64,000 bases of DNA from an uncultured Peptostreptococcaceae bacterium (GTDB lineage Bacteria; Bacillota; Clostridia; Peptostreptococcales; Anaerovoracaceae). A program made the translations under genes and the position numbers. The DNA is taken from assembly GCA_910588185.1 (NCBI GenBank), contig CAJUQR010000002.1, positions 252,318 to 316,317 of the forward strand. The letters are read 5' to 3'. Of this stretch, positions 1 to 7,134 are shown piece after piece (the first letter of the stretch is position 1; each line of letters opens with the position of its first letter). The notes below the pieces were generated by a model. The model had not been told where the DNA came from. It searched no databases and was given only the letters and a program-made list of their open reading frames with translations.

Positions 1-1199
1 ATAACTGCGTCCAGTAAAGCGTTAATCATAGCGACATTTGCCGCACCGACACCAATGGCAAAGGAATCCAAAGTGTACATAGCGGCATAAATCAAACTAT
101 TGATACCGCAACAGATACGCAAATAATAAACACCATCATTTACTACTTCTGGGCTGGTACTACCGAAAAGCAAAATCAATGGTTTTGCAAAAAGCTGTAT
201 GCCAATTACGACAACGAGCGTTACGGCGACATTCATCAACAAACTAATTTTTACCACCTTTCGGATGCGTTTGACTTGTCCAGCCCCCATACACTGACCG
301 ACCATCGCCGTTACTGCCTGTCCAATAGCCCAGCAGGGCATACCGGCAAATGTGTTGATTTGCAGTCCTACATTAAATGCAGCAGATACTGCAGTACCAA
401 ACTGATTGAGCATTCCCGTCACAAGCAGATAGGCTGTGTTTACCACGACCATCTGGATGGCTGTAGGCAGACCGACTTTCAAAATGGCGGTCAGCTTATC
501 CCATTGAAACGTAAATTTTCTTTGAGTTTCCATAGAAAAAAATATCTTATGTCGCTTCAAATAGAATAGAGAAATCACAAAGGAAATTCCTTGTGCAGTA
601 ATTGTTGCACAAGCCGCTCCTGCTGTTCCCATTCCAAAAGGCCCCACCAAAATAATGTCTAAAACGACATTGATGATGGTAGCAATTCCCACAAAGTAGA
701 GGGGAGATTTAGAATCCCCCAATCCTTTTAGCACAGAGCAGACCGCATTATATCCAAAGACGAACACAGTCCCACAGCAAATGATTTTCATATAGTCGCA
801 GGCATCTTGATATGTGTCTGCTGGAACATTTAACATCTTGAATAAAGGCTGGTAGGTTGCCAAACTTACAATAGTCACAAGCAGAGAAGATACCAGTGAA
901 AGCAAGGCCAGCATCTGAAAGGACTCCGCCTGCCCCTTTTTATCGTCTGCCCCCTTATACTGAGCAATCAACACGGCTCCGCCCATCGTCATACCAATAC
1001 AAATTGAATTGATAATATAGCACAATTTAGAAGCGTTACCAATGGCCGCAAGGCCTGTATCGCCTACAATTCGGCCGACTACAAGCATATCTACTACATT
1101 GTAAAATGATTGCAGTATATTTGCTAAAAGCAACGGGAAAGCGAAAACGACCAGTTTTTTCGGCACACTCCCGGTCAACAAACTATGTTCTTCAGTCAT
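1..1199 (-). CDS. MATE family multidrug efflux protein (3' end outside window)
   Basis: An open frame of 399 codons runs off the left edge of the window. It starts at ATG 1199-1197 behind GGAGGA (1207-1212). The translation begins MTEEHSLLTGSVPKK and continues with repeated hydrophobic helices, including a segment LLLANILQSFYNVVDMLVVG and GAAGAACATITAQG, typical of the MATE (NorM/DinF-like) cation-antiporter fold in the cytoplasmic membrane. MATE proteins are about 450 residues, so only the C-terminal end is missing. The gene stands alone behind a long structured leader (1200-1508). Substrate cannot be read from sequence; drug or cationic compound export is the family-level expectation. By eye its base composition is less AT-rich than the core genes from 7,100 onward, which fits horizontal transfer. 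Confidence 0.9.
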   Translation of the reverse strand, partial: MTEEHSLLTGSVPKKLVVFAFPLLLANILQSFYNVVDMLVVGRIVGDTGLAAIGNASKLCYIINSICIGMTMGGAVLIAQYKGADDKKGQAESFQMLALLSLVSSLLVTIVSLATYQPLFKMLNVPADTYQDACDYMKIICCGTVFVFGYNAVCSVLKGLGDSKSPLYFVGIATIINVVLDIILVGPFGMGTAGAACATITAQGISFVISLFYLKRHKIFFSMETQRKFTFQWDKLTAILKVGLPTAIQMVVVNTAYLLVTGMLNQFGTAVSAAFNVGLQINTFAGMPCWAIGQAVTAMVGQCMGAGQVKRIRKVVKISLLMNVAVTLVVVIGIQLFAKPLILLFGSTSPEVVNDGVYYLRICCGINSLIYAAMYTLDSFAIGVGAANVAMINALLDAV

Positions 1200-1219
1200 A
1201 TCTATTTCCTCCAAAAGAA

Positions 1220-1247
1220 AAAGGGTACACTACATCGTGCACCCTTT
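1220..1247 (-). terminator. Second leader hairpin, just before the MATE ribosome binding site
   Basis: On the minus strand AAAGGGTGCAC, a 6-nt loop and GTGTACCCTTT form a stem followed by TTCTTTT. The ribosome binding site of the MATE gene begins only about 8 nt further on. The position and U-rich tail suggest a conditional terminator, or a hairpin masking the translation start. Confidence 0.6.
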
Positions 1248-1278
1248 GCATAGTCACTTATAAATAAGCAAAACAAAA

Positions 1279-1306
1279 GGCCACAAACAAAACATTGTCT
1301 GTGGCC
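1279..1306 (-). terminator. First leader terminator upstream of the MATE gene
   Basis: GGCCACA and TGTGGCC arms (minus strand) enclose a 14-nt loop and are followed by TTTTGTTTTG. This is a classical intrinsic terminator. It sits between the promoter and the MATE gene, so transcription must be able to read through it for the gene to be expressed. Confidence 0.75.
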
Positions 1307-1389
1307 TAAACAGTCAATTATCGATTGTTGATTTGATAAAAGGGTATAAAAAGCAAAGACAGTCTTATATCTGCCTTAGCCTTTCCACT

Positions 1390-1482
1390 TTATAAATCAA
1401 CTTTCAGAAAAGGCTCCGCACAATGTTTCATAGTATAAACTTGTGTGGAGCTGAATCCAATACAAAACTTCCCGAACAACAT
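1390..1482 (-). CDS. Candidate 30-residue leader peptide of the MATE gene
   Basis: A short frame of 31 codons including the stop starts at ATG 1482-1480, preceded by GAGAGAGGTGA. It lies about 30 nt downstream of a consensus promoter and upstream of two terminator hairpins. Its translation starts MLFGKFCIGFSS. The frame contains complementary segments GCTCC(A)CACA and TGTGC-GGAGC that can pair. This layout (short translated ORF, internal hairpin, terminator, resistance gene) is that of ribosome-mediated attenuation as known for tet(M), erm and msr/mef leaders. The peptide itself is not one I recognise, and translation is inferred. Confidence 0.5.
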   Translation of the reverse strand: MLFGKFCIGFSSTQVYTMKHCAEPFLKVDL

Positions 1483-1514
1483 CGTGTTCACCTCTCTCAT
1501 GTTTACTGTAATAA

Positions 1515-1543
1515 ATTATACGTAATTTGCACTCTATTGTCAA
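1515..1543 (-). promoter_or_regulatory. Sigma-A promoter of the MATE leader
   Basis: Minus strand: TTGACA (1543-1538), a 17-nt spacer, TATAAT (1520-1515). Both hexamers match consensus exactly. Transcription would start near 1508, giving a leader of about 310 nt before the MATE start. Confidence 0.8.
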
Positions 1544-1695
1544 CTCAAGCCTTATAGGCAGATACTTCTGATCTTGACGATTACCTGCATTAAGCGAAGC
1601 AGATAGATATCGGCAACCACACCTCAGCTACATCCAACTACCAGCCAATTTCATGGTCAATATTACGGCATTTCAAATTTATAACCAACCAAAAA

Positions 1696-3660
1696 TTATC
1701 TCATTTCAGGCCGAAGAATGACTCGTCTGAACAGGAACATGGTCGCACCGAAATAGGTCAGGTATATAGCGCAGAACAGCAGGATTGTGACCAGACCATA
1801 GAACAGCACCAGTCCTTCCTGCAAAATTGCGTCCCCGAAAAAGAACTGCGTCCCCACAATCAGCAGAACTGTAAGAACGATAGGAAAAAATAGAGGGATT
1901 AGGAATACGGTGGACAGTTCCTTGCGGATAAGGGAAGCCTGCCTATGGCCTGATACACCCAGCCGGTCAATCACCGCGTAATTTTTCTGGTTCCGGTCGA
2001 TGGCGGAAAGCTGCTCAAAGGCCAGCACTGAACAGGAGAGAATGATAAAAATAACGCTCAGATACAAGCCGCAGAAAGAAAGTGTCGTGAATCCGGTCAG
2101 TGAATTGGCAACGCCCCACGCCTTTACTGTTACCCCCATCGTCACCCGTTCCGGCAAACCCTGTCCAAGCTGGATGTCAGGCTGCCATTTACCGCTGTTC
2201 AGGAATTGCTTGAGTTCGTTTTTCAGTTCCGGGTATCCGCTATCCTCAAGTTTCATCACCAGACGGATTTTCTCCCCGGACAGCCGGGAAGCCACTTCAT
2301 CCGGCAGAACCAGAACATATCCCTTTGTTCCGGCCATTTGATACTGCTCCATTGGCTCTGTCAGGATCGGCGTTTCCGCAGGGGTCAAAGTCCGGCCGTT
2401 TAGTGTAATCTCCGGCTGCTGTTCCAATCTCTGCCGAGTGCCGTCCATATAGTTCCATGTATCACAGTGAATCAAAAATTCATTGTCGCTCATGGAAACA
2501 GGCGAAAGCCCCAGAATCTCTCGGAGGTGATTGTAGTCAGACAAGGCCAAGGCTTCAATGGCTTCATTCGGAACCGCATACAGGTAATAGGTTACGCTGT
2601 CCTCTGCCTCGCAGCGTTCCTCCACAAAGGAACGGACGGAATCCATGCTGTTCTTGGTTAAGGGCGCGTCAATGGCAACACCGGCATCATAGGGGTAATA
2701 CGCCTCCATGTTGGCCTTATAGCCCGCACCCATTGTCAATCCCACAAACATGGTCGCAAGCGAAACGGTCAGCAGGATCGCCACAACAGCCATTGTCCGC
2801 CCTGAAAATTGGATGCGCCTGCCGATCTGTCCCAAGAAAAATAGATTTTCTCCCCGATACTTCCGGCGCGGGTTTCTTTTTGCCAGTTGGTAGAGCAACA
2901 CAGGAACCTTCCGGTGCAGCTCATAAACGCCTGCAAGAATCAGCAGACAAGCCCCGCTCCAATACAGCATCGCTTCATTGGTCTGAATGTGCAGCGCCTT
3001 TTCCAGCAGAATTACGCCCACCACCATAGCGGCAAGGGAGAGCAGACCGGTCAGAACGCTCCGATATAAGGGCTGGTATCCAACTTCCTCATTCTTCTGG
3101 TTGTCGTAAAGCAGTTCAATCACTTTCTGGCGCCGGATGACCTTTGCCGCACGAAGCATACTGAATCCATACATCAGGACGAAAAAGAAAAGGGTCATCC
3201 CCAACGCACGGAGAGAGAACAAGACCTGATAATGATGCGGAACTTCAAAAATATTTTGAACTACCTGATTCAATAACCCGGACAGTCCGGTTCCAAGCAG
3301 CGAACCCAGCAAAAAGGCGGCTCCGCCAATCATGCTGTTTTCCACCAGAAATAGGTTTCGGACGGTTTTCGCCTCCATACCCATCAGTTCATAAGCGGCA
3401 AACTCTTTTTTCCGCTGGCTCAACATGAACCGGATAGCATATCCAACGATAAACGAGGACAGCAACGCAACCAGCACTGACAGCATCAGGATACCAGAGG
3501 TAAGCATCGACATATTTTCCGTCATGGCAAGAATATCTGGGGAGAATCCCAGCGCCAGGAAGGAGTACATCAACGACGCAGTCAGGGTAAGCGTCACAAA
3601 GTAGATGATATAATCCCGTAGGCTCCTACGAATATTCCGAAAAGCAAGTTTAGAGTACAT
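1696..3660 (-). CDS. BceB-like FtsX-family ABC transporter permease
   Basis: 654 residues, the usual length of BceB/VraG/YxdM-type permeases. Several transmembrane helices lie in the first 290 residues, with an FtsX-like core (QRKKEFAAYELMGMEAK). A long extracytoplasmic domain covers roughly residues 310-500, and further helices follow to the end. In this family the permease with its ATPase detoxifies or senses peptide antibiotics such as bacitracin. It overlaps the ATPase gene upstream by 11 nt, so the two are translationally coupled. No BceRS two-component pair lies next to it, although such pairs are usual. Substrate is inferred from family only. Confidence 0.88.
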   Translation of the reverse strand: MYSKLAFRNIRRSLRDYIIYFVTLTLTASLMYSFLALGFSPDILAMTENMSMLTSGILMLSVLVALLSSFIVGYAIRFMLSQRKKEFAAYELMGMEAKTVRNLFLVENSMIGGAAFLLGSLLGTGLSGLLNQVVQNIFEVPHHYQVLFSLRALGMTLFFFVLMYGFSMLRAAKVIRRQKVIELLYDNQKNEEVGYQPLYRSVLTGLLSLAAMVVGVILLEKALHIQTNEAMLYWSGACLLILAGVYELHRKVPVLLYQLAKRNPRRKYRGENLFFLGQIGRRIQFSGRTMAVVAILLTVSLATMFVGLTMGAGYKANMEAYYPYDAGVAIDAPLTKNSMDSVRSFVEERCEAEDSVTYYLYAVPNEAIEALALSDYNHLREILGLSPVSMSDNEFLIHCDTWNYMDGTRQRLEQQPEITLNGRTLTPAETPILTEPMEQYQMAGTKGYVLVLPDEVASRLSGEKIRLVMKLEDSGYPELKNELKQFLNSGKWQPDIQLGQGLPERVTMGVTVKAWGVANSLTGFTTLSFCGLYLSVIFIILSCSVLAFEQLSAIDRNQKNYAVIDRLGVSGHRQASLIRKELSTVFLIPLFFPIVLTVLLIVGTQFFFGDAILQEGLVLFYGLVTILLFCAIYLTYFGATMFLFRRVILRPEMR

Positions 3661-4417
3661 CGTTCACACCCCCTCCCATCATGGTGAGGACATCTAAAAT
3701 TTTGTTAAAGAAAGTCCTGCGTGAATCGTTGCCTTTGAGAATTTCCGTGAAGATTGCACCGTCCTGTAAAAAGAGAATACGGTTTGCGTAGCTTGCGGAA
3801 AAGGCGTCGTGCGTCACCATCAGAATGGTTGCTCCCATGGTTTCATTGATGCTCTGAATGGTGGAAAGCAGCATCTGGGACGAATGGCTGTCCAGTGCGC
3901 CGGTGGGTTCGTCCGCCAGAATCAGCTTGGGATTGTTGATGATGGCTCTGGCGCAGGCGCACCGCTGCTTCTGGCCGCCGGACACCTGATAGGGGTATTT
4001 GTCCAGAATATCTGTGATGTTCAGCTTTCCGGCCATTTCCCGCACTCGGCCGTCGATCTCGCCTGCGGGGACCTTATTGATGGTCAGCGCCAGGGCGATA
4101 TTTTCGGAGGTGGTCAGGGTGTCCAGCAGGTTAAAATCCTGAAACACAAAGCCCAGGTTCTCCCGGCGGAACCGGGCAATCTGCTTTTCGTTTATCTCAG
4201 TCACATCGGTTTCGTCCAGATAGATATGCCCCGCGCTGACGGTATCAATGGTGGAAATGCAGTTGAGCAGGGTGGTCTTGCCGGAACCAGACGCGCCCAT
4301 GATCCCCACAAATCCCCCCTCTTGCACGGAAAAGCTGATGTCCTGAATCGCTTTTGTAACATTCTCGCCGTTTCCGTAATACTTCTGGATATGCTCCAGT
4401 TTCAAAACCTCGTTCAT
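3650..4417 (-). CDS. BceA-like ABC transporter ATP-binding protein
   Basis: 255 residues with all ABC ATPase motifs: Walker A GASGSGKTT at residues 41-49, the signature VSGGQKQR near 145, Walker B LILADEPTGALDS, and the H-loop in MVTHDAF. The sequence is of the MacB/BceA/LolD-like group that pairs with FtsX-type permeases, and the permease gene follows with an 11-nt overlap. The ATG at 4417 has a strong AAGGAGG 9 nt upstream. The gene follows a terminator (4474-4517), so it probably has its own promoter or depends on read-through from the GntR operon. Confidence 0.92.
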   Translation of the reverse strand: MNEVLKLEHIQKYYGNGENVTKAIQDISFSVQEGGFVGIMGASGSGKTTLLNCISTIDTVSAGHIYLDETDVTEINEKQIARFRRENLGFVFQDFNLLDTLTTSENIALALTINKVPAGEIDGRVREMAGKLNITDILDKYPYQVSGGQKQRCACARAIINNPKLILADEPTGALDSHSSQMLLSTIQSINETMGATILMVTHDAFSASYANRILFLQDGAIFTEILKGNDSRRTFFNKILDVLTMMGGGVNDVL

Positions 4418-4473
4418 ATAGTTAGACCTCCTTCAATCATTCATAGCCTAATAGCGACACCTCCATTCAAAAA

Positions 4474-4517
4474 GAGCCAATAACCACAAGGAATCAGACC
4501 TTGTGAGTTATCGGCTC
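4474..4517 (-). terminator. Strong terminator ending the GntR-ABC operon
   Basis: Minus strand: GAGCCGATAACTCACAAGG pairs almost completely with CCTTGTGGTTATTGGCTC across a 7-nt loop, and TTTTTG follows. The hairpin overlaps the last codons of the KTR gene and separates that operon from the BceAB-like genes. Confidence 0.8.
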
Positions 4518-4705
4518 TGCGGCTGTGCGTCTGGCGCTTTGATAACAGTTATATGAAATTGTTCAATATCAATCAGACACTCGCTTTTGCATTTGGGACA
4601 AAAGAGAGGAAAATTTTTTAAGATGGTATCTTCCCGAATTTTGTCGCGTGTTTTATTTCCACAGATGGGACAACGGATGAACTCGGTTTTCTCCATACCC
4701 GTCAT
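4508..4705 (-). CDS. Cysteine-rich KTR domain protein
   Basis: 65 residues with two CxxC pairs (RCPICGNKTRDKI and FCPKCKSECL) and the GNKTRDKI motif that gives the Cys_rich_KTR family its name. The paired cysteines suggest a zinc ribbon. Proteins of this family are small accessory genes very often carried by conjugative and mobilizable elements of Firmicutes, and their function is not established. The start overlaps the stop of the small gene upstream (ATGA). A second ATG three codons later is also possible. It is the last gene of the GntR-led operon. Confidence 0.75.
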   Translation of the reverse strand: MTGMEKTEFIRCPICGNKTRDKIREDTILKNFPLFCPKCKSECLIDIEQFHITVIKAPDAQPQSR

Positions 4706-4824
4706 TTTGCATCCCGATCCTTATCTTTCTGCTTCTTTTCTTCCCGATATTTTCGGATCAACTTGTTACGGACAGGGATACCAATGCCAATCAGAAGAAC
4801 TACCGCTAAAATTGTGAAATCCAT
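4702..4824 (-). CDS. Small single-pass membrane protein of the GntR-ABC operon
   Basis: A 40-residue protein from ATG 4824, placed directly after GAGGTGAGCAAT; the longer frame upstream has no good start. One N-terminal hydrophobic helix (FTILAVVLLIGIGIPV) is followed by a highly charged tail rich in Lys, Arg, Glu and Asp. It lies 10 nt after the permease stop and overlaps the KTR gene, so it is expressed with them. I do not recognise the family. A transporter-associated or regulatory small protein is possible. Confidence 0.55.
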   Translation of the reverse strand: MDFTILAVVLLIGIGIPVRNKLIRKYREEKKQKDKDRDAK

Positions 4825-4834
4825 ATTGCTCACC

Positions 4835-5482
4835 TCACATTTCCTTGTTTTCCATAATCCGAATGGAGAACCAGATCGACACAGCGTACATGACAACGAC
4901 GAGTACAAGCACAAGACCGATCAGCAGTACCGGGGAACTTACAACCGTCGTCACAATGGGATTGTCTGCGGGCATCTTGGGCAGGAAAAACAAGGTCGCC
5001 AAAAATCCAGCCACCGGAATATACATGAACACACGGCCTTTGATGGCTCCATATTTATAATAGCCCGGAATTTGAAATACGGTATAAAGGGCGAACAGGA
5101 ACAGGCCGCCGATGGCTGCGCTAATCATATCAAGTGTCCCAACACTTTCACCCATTGCCCGCAGCACAAGCGGCTGTGTGATAAGAGAAACCACCAGGGC
5201 CAGTGCGCCCAGTGCAAGAACAAAGAGATACCGGCCTGTCACCATTTCGCTTTTCTTGATGGGTAAAATCCCATACAAACGCTCCATGCTGTTTTTTTCC
5301 GTTACCGAGAAAGTGTAGCCTGTGGTCATGGCGATAAAGCACATGGCAAAGGAAACGCCTGTCAGGATGGAACGGTTAATGGCCGCAAAAGCGATAGGGA
5401 GAAGCATGGTAAACCCAATCACTTTGATATATGGCTTTACCAGAGAAAAGTCCAATTTTGTGGATTTCAAAATATTATTCAT
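4835..5482 (-). CDS. ABC-2 type transporter permease
   Basis: 215 residues from ATG 5482, which has AAAGGTG upstream; a GTG three codons earlier is part of that binding site. About six hydrophobic helices are visible. The N-terminal part contains AMCFIAMTTGYTFSVTEKNS and YGILPIKKSEMVTGRY, the pattern of ABC-2 permeases partnered with YtrB/BcrA-type ATPases. The reading frame overlaps the end of the ATPase gene by 8 nt. It probably forms the membrane part of an exporter controlled by the GntR regulator at the head of the operon. The substrate is unknown. Confidence 0.82.
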   Translation of the reverse strand: MNNILKSTKLDFSLVKPYIKVIGFTMLLPIAFAAINRSILTGVSFAMCFIAMTTGYTFSVTEKNSMERLYGILPIKKSEMVTGRYLFVLALGALALVVSLITQPLVLRAMGESVGTLDMISAAIGGLFLFALYTVFQIPGYYKYGAIKGRVFMYIPVAGFLATLFFLPKMPADNPIVTTVVSSPVLLIGLVLVLVVVMYAVSIWFSIRIMENKEM

Positions 5483-6335
5483 AATCGTCACCTTTCTTGC
5501 TTGTAAACACTACAATTTCATCAATGGTGGCAGGCTCAACGGTCAGGTTGGAAAAACCGCTAATATCTTCGGTTTTCATCAACGCCTCAAATCCCGTAGG
5601 AAATGTACGAATACCAGCCGCCTTATTTTTCAGATCATCGGACAGTTCCTCCATTCCACCTTTTACAATGCGGAACATATCTACAAAATCATCTTTGCTG
5701 CCAGTAAAGAACAGCTCGCCATAACTGATGTAGGTAATATAATCGGCCGCACGCTCCAAATCGCCGGTGATATGGGTGGAGAACAAAACACTATGCTCGC
5801 CATCTTCAATATACTCTGAAAGAATTTTCAAAAGTTCATCTCTGGAAACCGGGTCAAGTCCACTGGTCGGTTCGTCAAGGATCAGCAGTTTTGCGTCGTA
5901 TGAAAACGCACAGGCAAGCATAAACTTCATCTGCATACCTTTGGAAAGTTCTTTTACCTTTTTGGTGGGTGCAATGTGAAATTTCCGTAACATATCCGCA
6001 AATTTCTGGCTGTCCCAATTTGGATAAAATACCGAGATGGATTTTTCAACCTGCGACACTTTCCAATCATCACTGAAATAGTTTGTATCGAAAACAACAC
6101 CCAGCTCTGATTTTACTTTTTGTTCTTCTGTGATATTATCCAGCCCCATCACTTTGACTGTGCCACCGGTACGCTTGAGCATATTCAAAATCAGTTTGAT
6201 TGTAGTTGTTTTGCCGGAACCATTCGGACCGATCAAGCCCATAATATAGCCCTTTGGCAAAGTAAAGCTGATATTGTGAAGCTGGAAGGAATCAAAAGAT
6301 TTTGAAAGGTTCGTTACCTCTAAATAATTAGTCAT
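5475..6335 (-). CDS. ABC transporter ATP-binding protein (YtrB/BcrA type)
   Basis: 286 residues with Walker A GPNGSGKTT near residues 36-44, signature LSKGMQMK, Walker B LLILDEPTSGLDP and an H-loop in STHITGD. The C-terminal extension of about 80 residues is typical of the drug-exporter ATPases found with YtrA-like regulators. Its ATG overlaps the TGA of the GntR gene. It pairs with the ABC-2 permease downstream. The family link to antibiotic or cell-wall stress is known for ytrA operons of Bacillus; for this copy it is inference. Confidence 0.9.
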   Translation of the reverse strand: MTNYLEVTNLSKSFDSFQLHNISFTLPKGYIMGLIGPNGSGKTTTIKLILNMLKRTGGTVKVMGLDNITEEQKVKSELGVVFDTNYFSDDWKVSQVEKSISVFYPNWDSQKFADMLRKFHIAPTKKVKELSKGMQMKFMLACAFSYDAKLLILDEPTSGLDPVSRDELLKILSEYIEDGEHSVLFSTHITGDLERAADYITYISYGELFFTGSKDDFVDMFRIVKGGMEELSDDLKNKAAGIRTFPTGFEALMKTEDISGFSNLTVEPATIDEIVVFTSKKGDDYE

Positions 6336-6711
6336 CTGTTTTTACCTCCGTTAAAATGTCCAAAAGGCGATGTAATTCCTCTGTGGATAGATTTGCCATT
6401 CTTGCTGCTTTTAATGCTTCGATAAGATTTTTTTCTACTTTGCAAATAAGCTGCTCTTTAATCAGTTCTGAACCAGACCCCATTACGAAACATCCGCGTC
6501 CCTGCACATTTTTAACAAAGCCCTCTTGCTCTAATTCTGTGTATGCCTTTGTCACTGTTAAGACACTGATCTTTAAGTCTTTAGCAAGTGTTCTAAGGGA
6601 GGGCAAAGTTTCTTCGGGTTGAAGTTCGCCAGATAAAATAGCCGCCTTAATCTGCTGTTTAATCTGTTCGTATATGGGGACGCCAGATACATTTGAAATA
6701 ATCAGTTTCAT
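6328..6711 (-). CDS. YtrA-subfamily GntR transcriptional regulator
   Basis: 127 residues. An N-terminal winged helix-turn-helix contains PIYEQIKQQIKAAILSGEL, LPSLRTLAKDLKISVLTVTKAY and the wing EGFVKNVQGRGCFV. There is only a short C-terminal dimerisation tail, as in the YtrA group, where no large effector domain is present. It heads an operon with an ABC ATPase, a permease and two tiny proteins. A palindrome at 6736-6759 overlaps its own promoter, so autorepression of the operon is likely, as in the Bacillus ytr operon. Confidence 0.9.
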   Translation of the reverse strand: MKLIISNVSGVPIYEQIKQQIKAAILSGELQPEETLPSLRTLAKDLKISVLTVTKAYTELEQEGFVKNVQGRGCFVMGSGSELIKEQLICKVEKNLIEALKAARMANLSTEELHRLLDILTEVKTDD

Positions 6712-6735
6712 TCCTGCATCCTCCGTGTGTTTTAA

Positions 6736-6759
6736 CTGTTATGCTGTTGTGTATAACAG
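6736..6759 (-). promoter_or_regulatory. Candidate GntR (YtrA-like) operator
   Basis: CTGTTAT and ATAACAG are perfect 7-bp arms separated by 10 bp. The site starts about 25 bp upstream of the regulator start codon and overlaps the -10 region. Binding by the adjacent YtrA-type regulator is inferred from position. Confidence 0.6.
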
Positions 6760-6787
6760 TATAACACAAGCAGGGCTAAAATGTCAA
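6758..6787 (-). promoter_or_regulatory. Promoter of the GntR-ABC operon
   Basis: Minus strand: TTGACA (6787-6782), 18-nt spacer, TATACT (6763-6758). It overlaps the inverted repeat described at 6736-6759. Confidence 0.75.
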
Positions 6788-6829
6788 TACCTGAGGATAA
6801 ACTACCGGTAAACTACTGGCAAGCAATGC

Positions 6830-6960
6830 AATCTTCCGTAAGATTGTGTATTTAGCAGGATTTCCGTTCCCGGAATTCCTGCTAAATGCTTGTTGGTGAC
6901 ACGTCCCCAAACCCCTGAGATCATCACCTGCGGTGATGGCTGCGCGTTCCGTTAGAACGC
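6830..6960. other. Cluster of inverted repeats, possible origin-of-transfer remnant
   Basis: Four palindromes stand side by side. AATCTT/AAGATT lies at 6830-6845. Sixteen-bp arms with one mismatch and a 4-nt loop lie at 6851-6886 (TTTAGCAGGA..., loop TTCC). CATCACC/GGTGATG lies at 6922-6938 and GCGTTC/GAACGC at 6944-6960. No credible gene overlaps them. They sit exactly between the accessory block and spo0A. Such dense short hairpins are typical of transfer origins or recombination sites of mobilizable elements. No relaxase or integrase gene is in the window, so this reading is an inference. The rest of the gap to spo0A holds only the spo0A terminator. Confidence 0.45.
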
Positions 6961-6995
6961 TGAAAAATCGAATCCTAATATCTTGCCAAAATAGA

Positions 6996-7035
6996 AAAAT
7001 GCTATGCAATCGGCGAACCTTTTGCATAGCATTTT
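6996..7035 (-). terminator. Terminator downstream of spo0A
   Basis: AAAATGCTATGCAA and TTGCATAGCATTTT are perfect 14-bp arms with a 12-nt loop and a T-rich tail (TTCTATTTTGG) in the minus direction. It lies about 100 bp after the spo0A stop. Confidence 0.75.
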
Positions 7036-7134
7036 CTGTTTTTCCGTTTACCTGGCGCAAGTCATAAGTTTTGCAATGTTTCCTTATGGGCTACTGTCAT
7101 TTTGGAGAGAGTTTTTGTAAACCTCATATGTAAT

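Noticed and set aside
276..569. Open frame of 97 codons on the + strand
   Set aside because: It lies entirely opposite the MATE gene, has no membrane or domain pattern and no good ribosome binding site.
2457..3029. 190-codon frame on the + strand
   Set aside because: Antisense to the BceB-like permease; rich in Arg, Pro, Ser and His as expected for a shadow frame.
4437..4466. Nine-codon ORF before the BceA-like gene, possible leader peptide
   Set aside because: It follows the terminator stem directly, has no ribosome binding site of its own, and no second terminator lies before the ATPase gene.
3809..4483. 224-codon frame on the + strand
   Set aside because: Antisense shadow of the ABC ATPase gene, whose motifs are all intact.
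6776..7060. 94-codon frame on the - strand between the accessory block and spo0A
   Set aside because: It runs through four palindromes and the spo0A terminator and overlaps the GntR promoter. Its amino acid sequence shows no domain, so it is more likely structured non-coding DNA.
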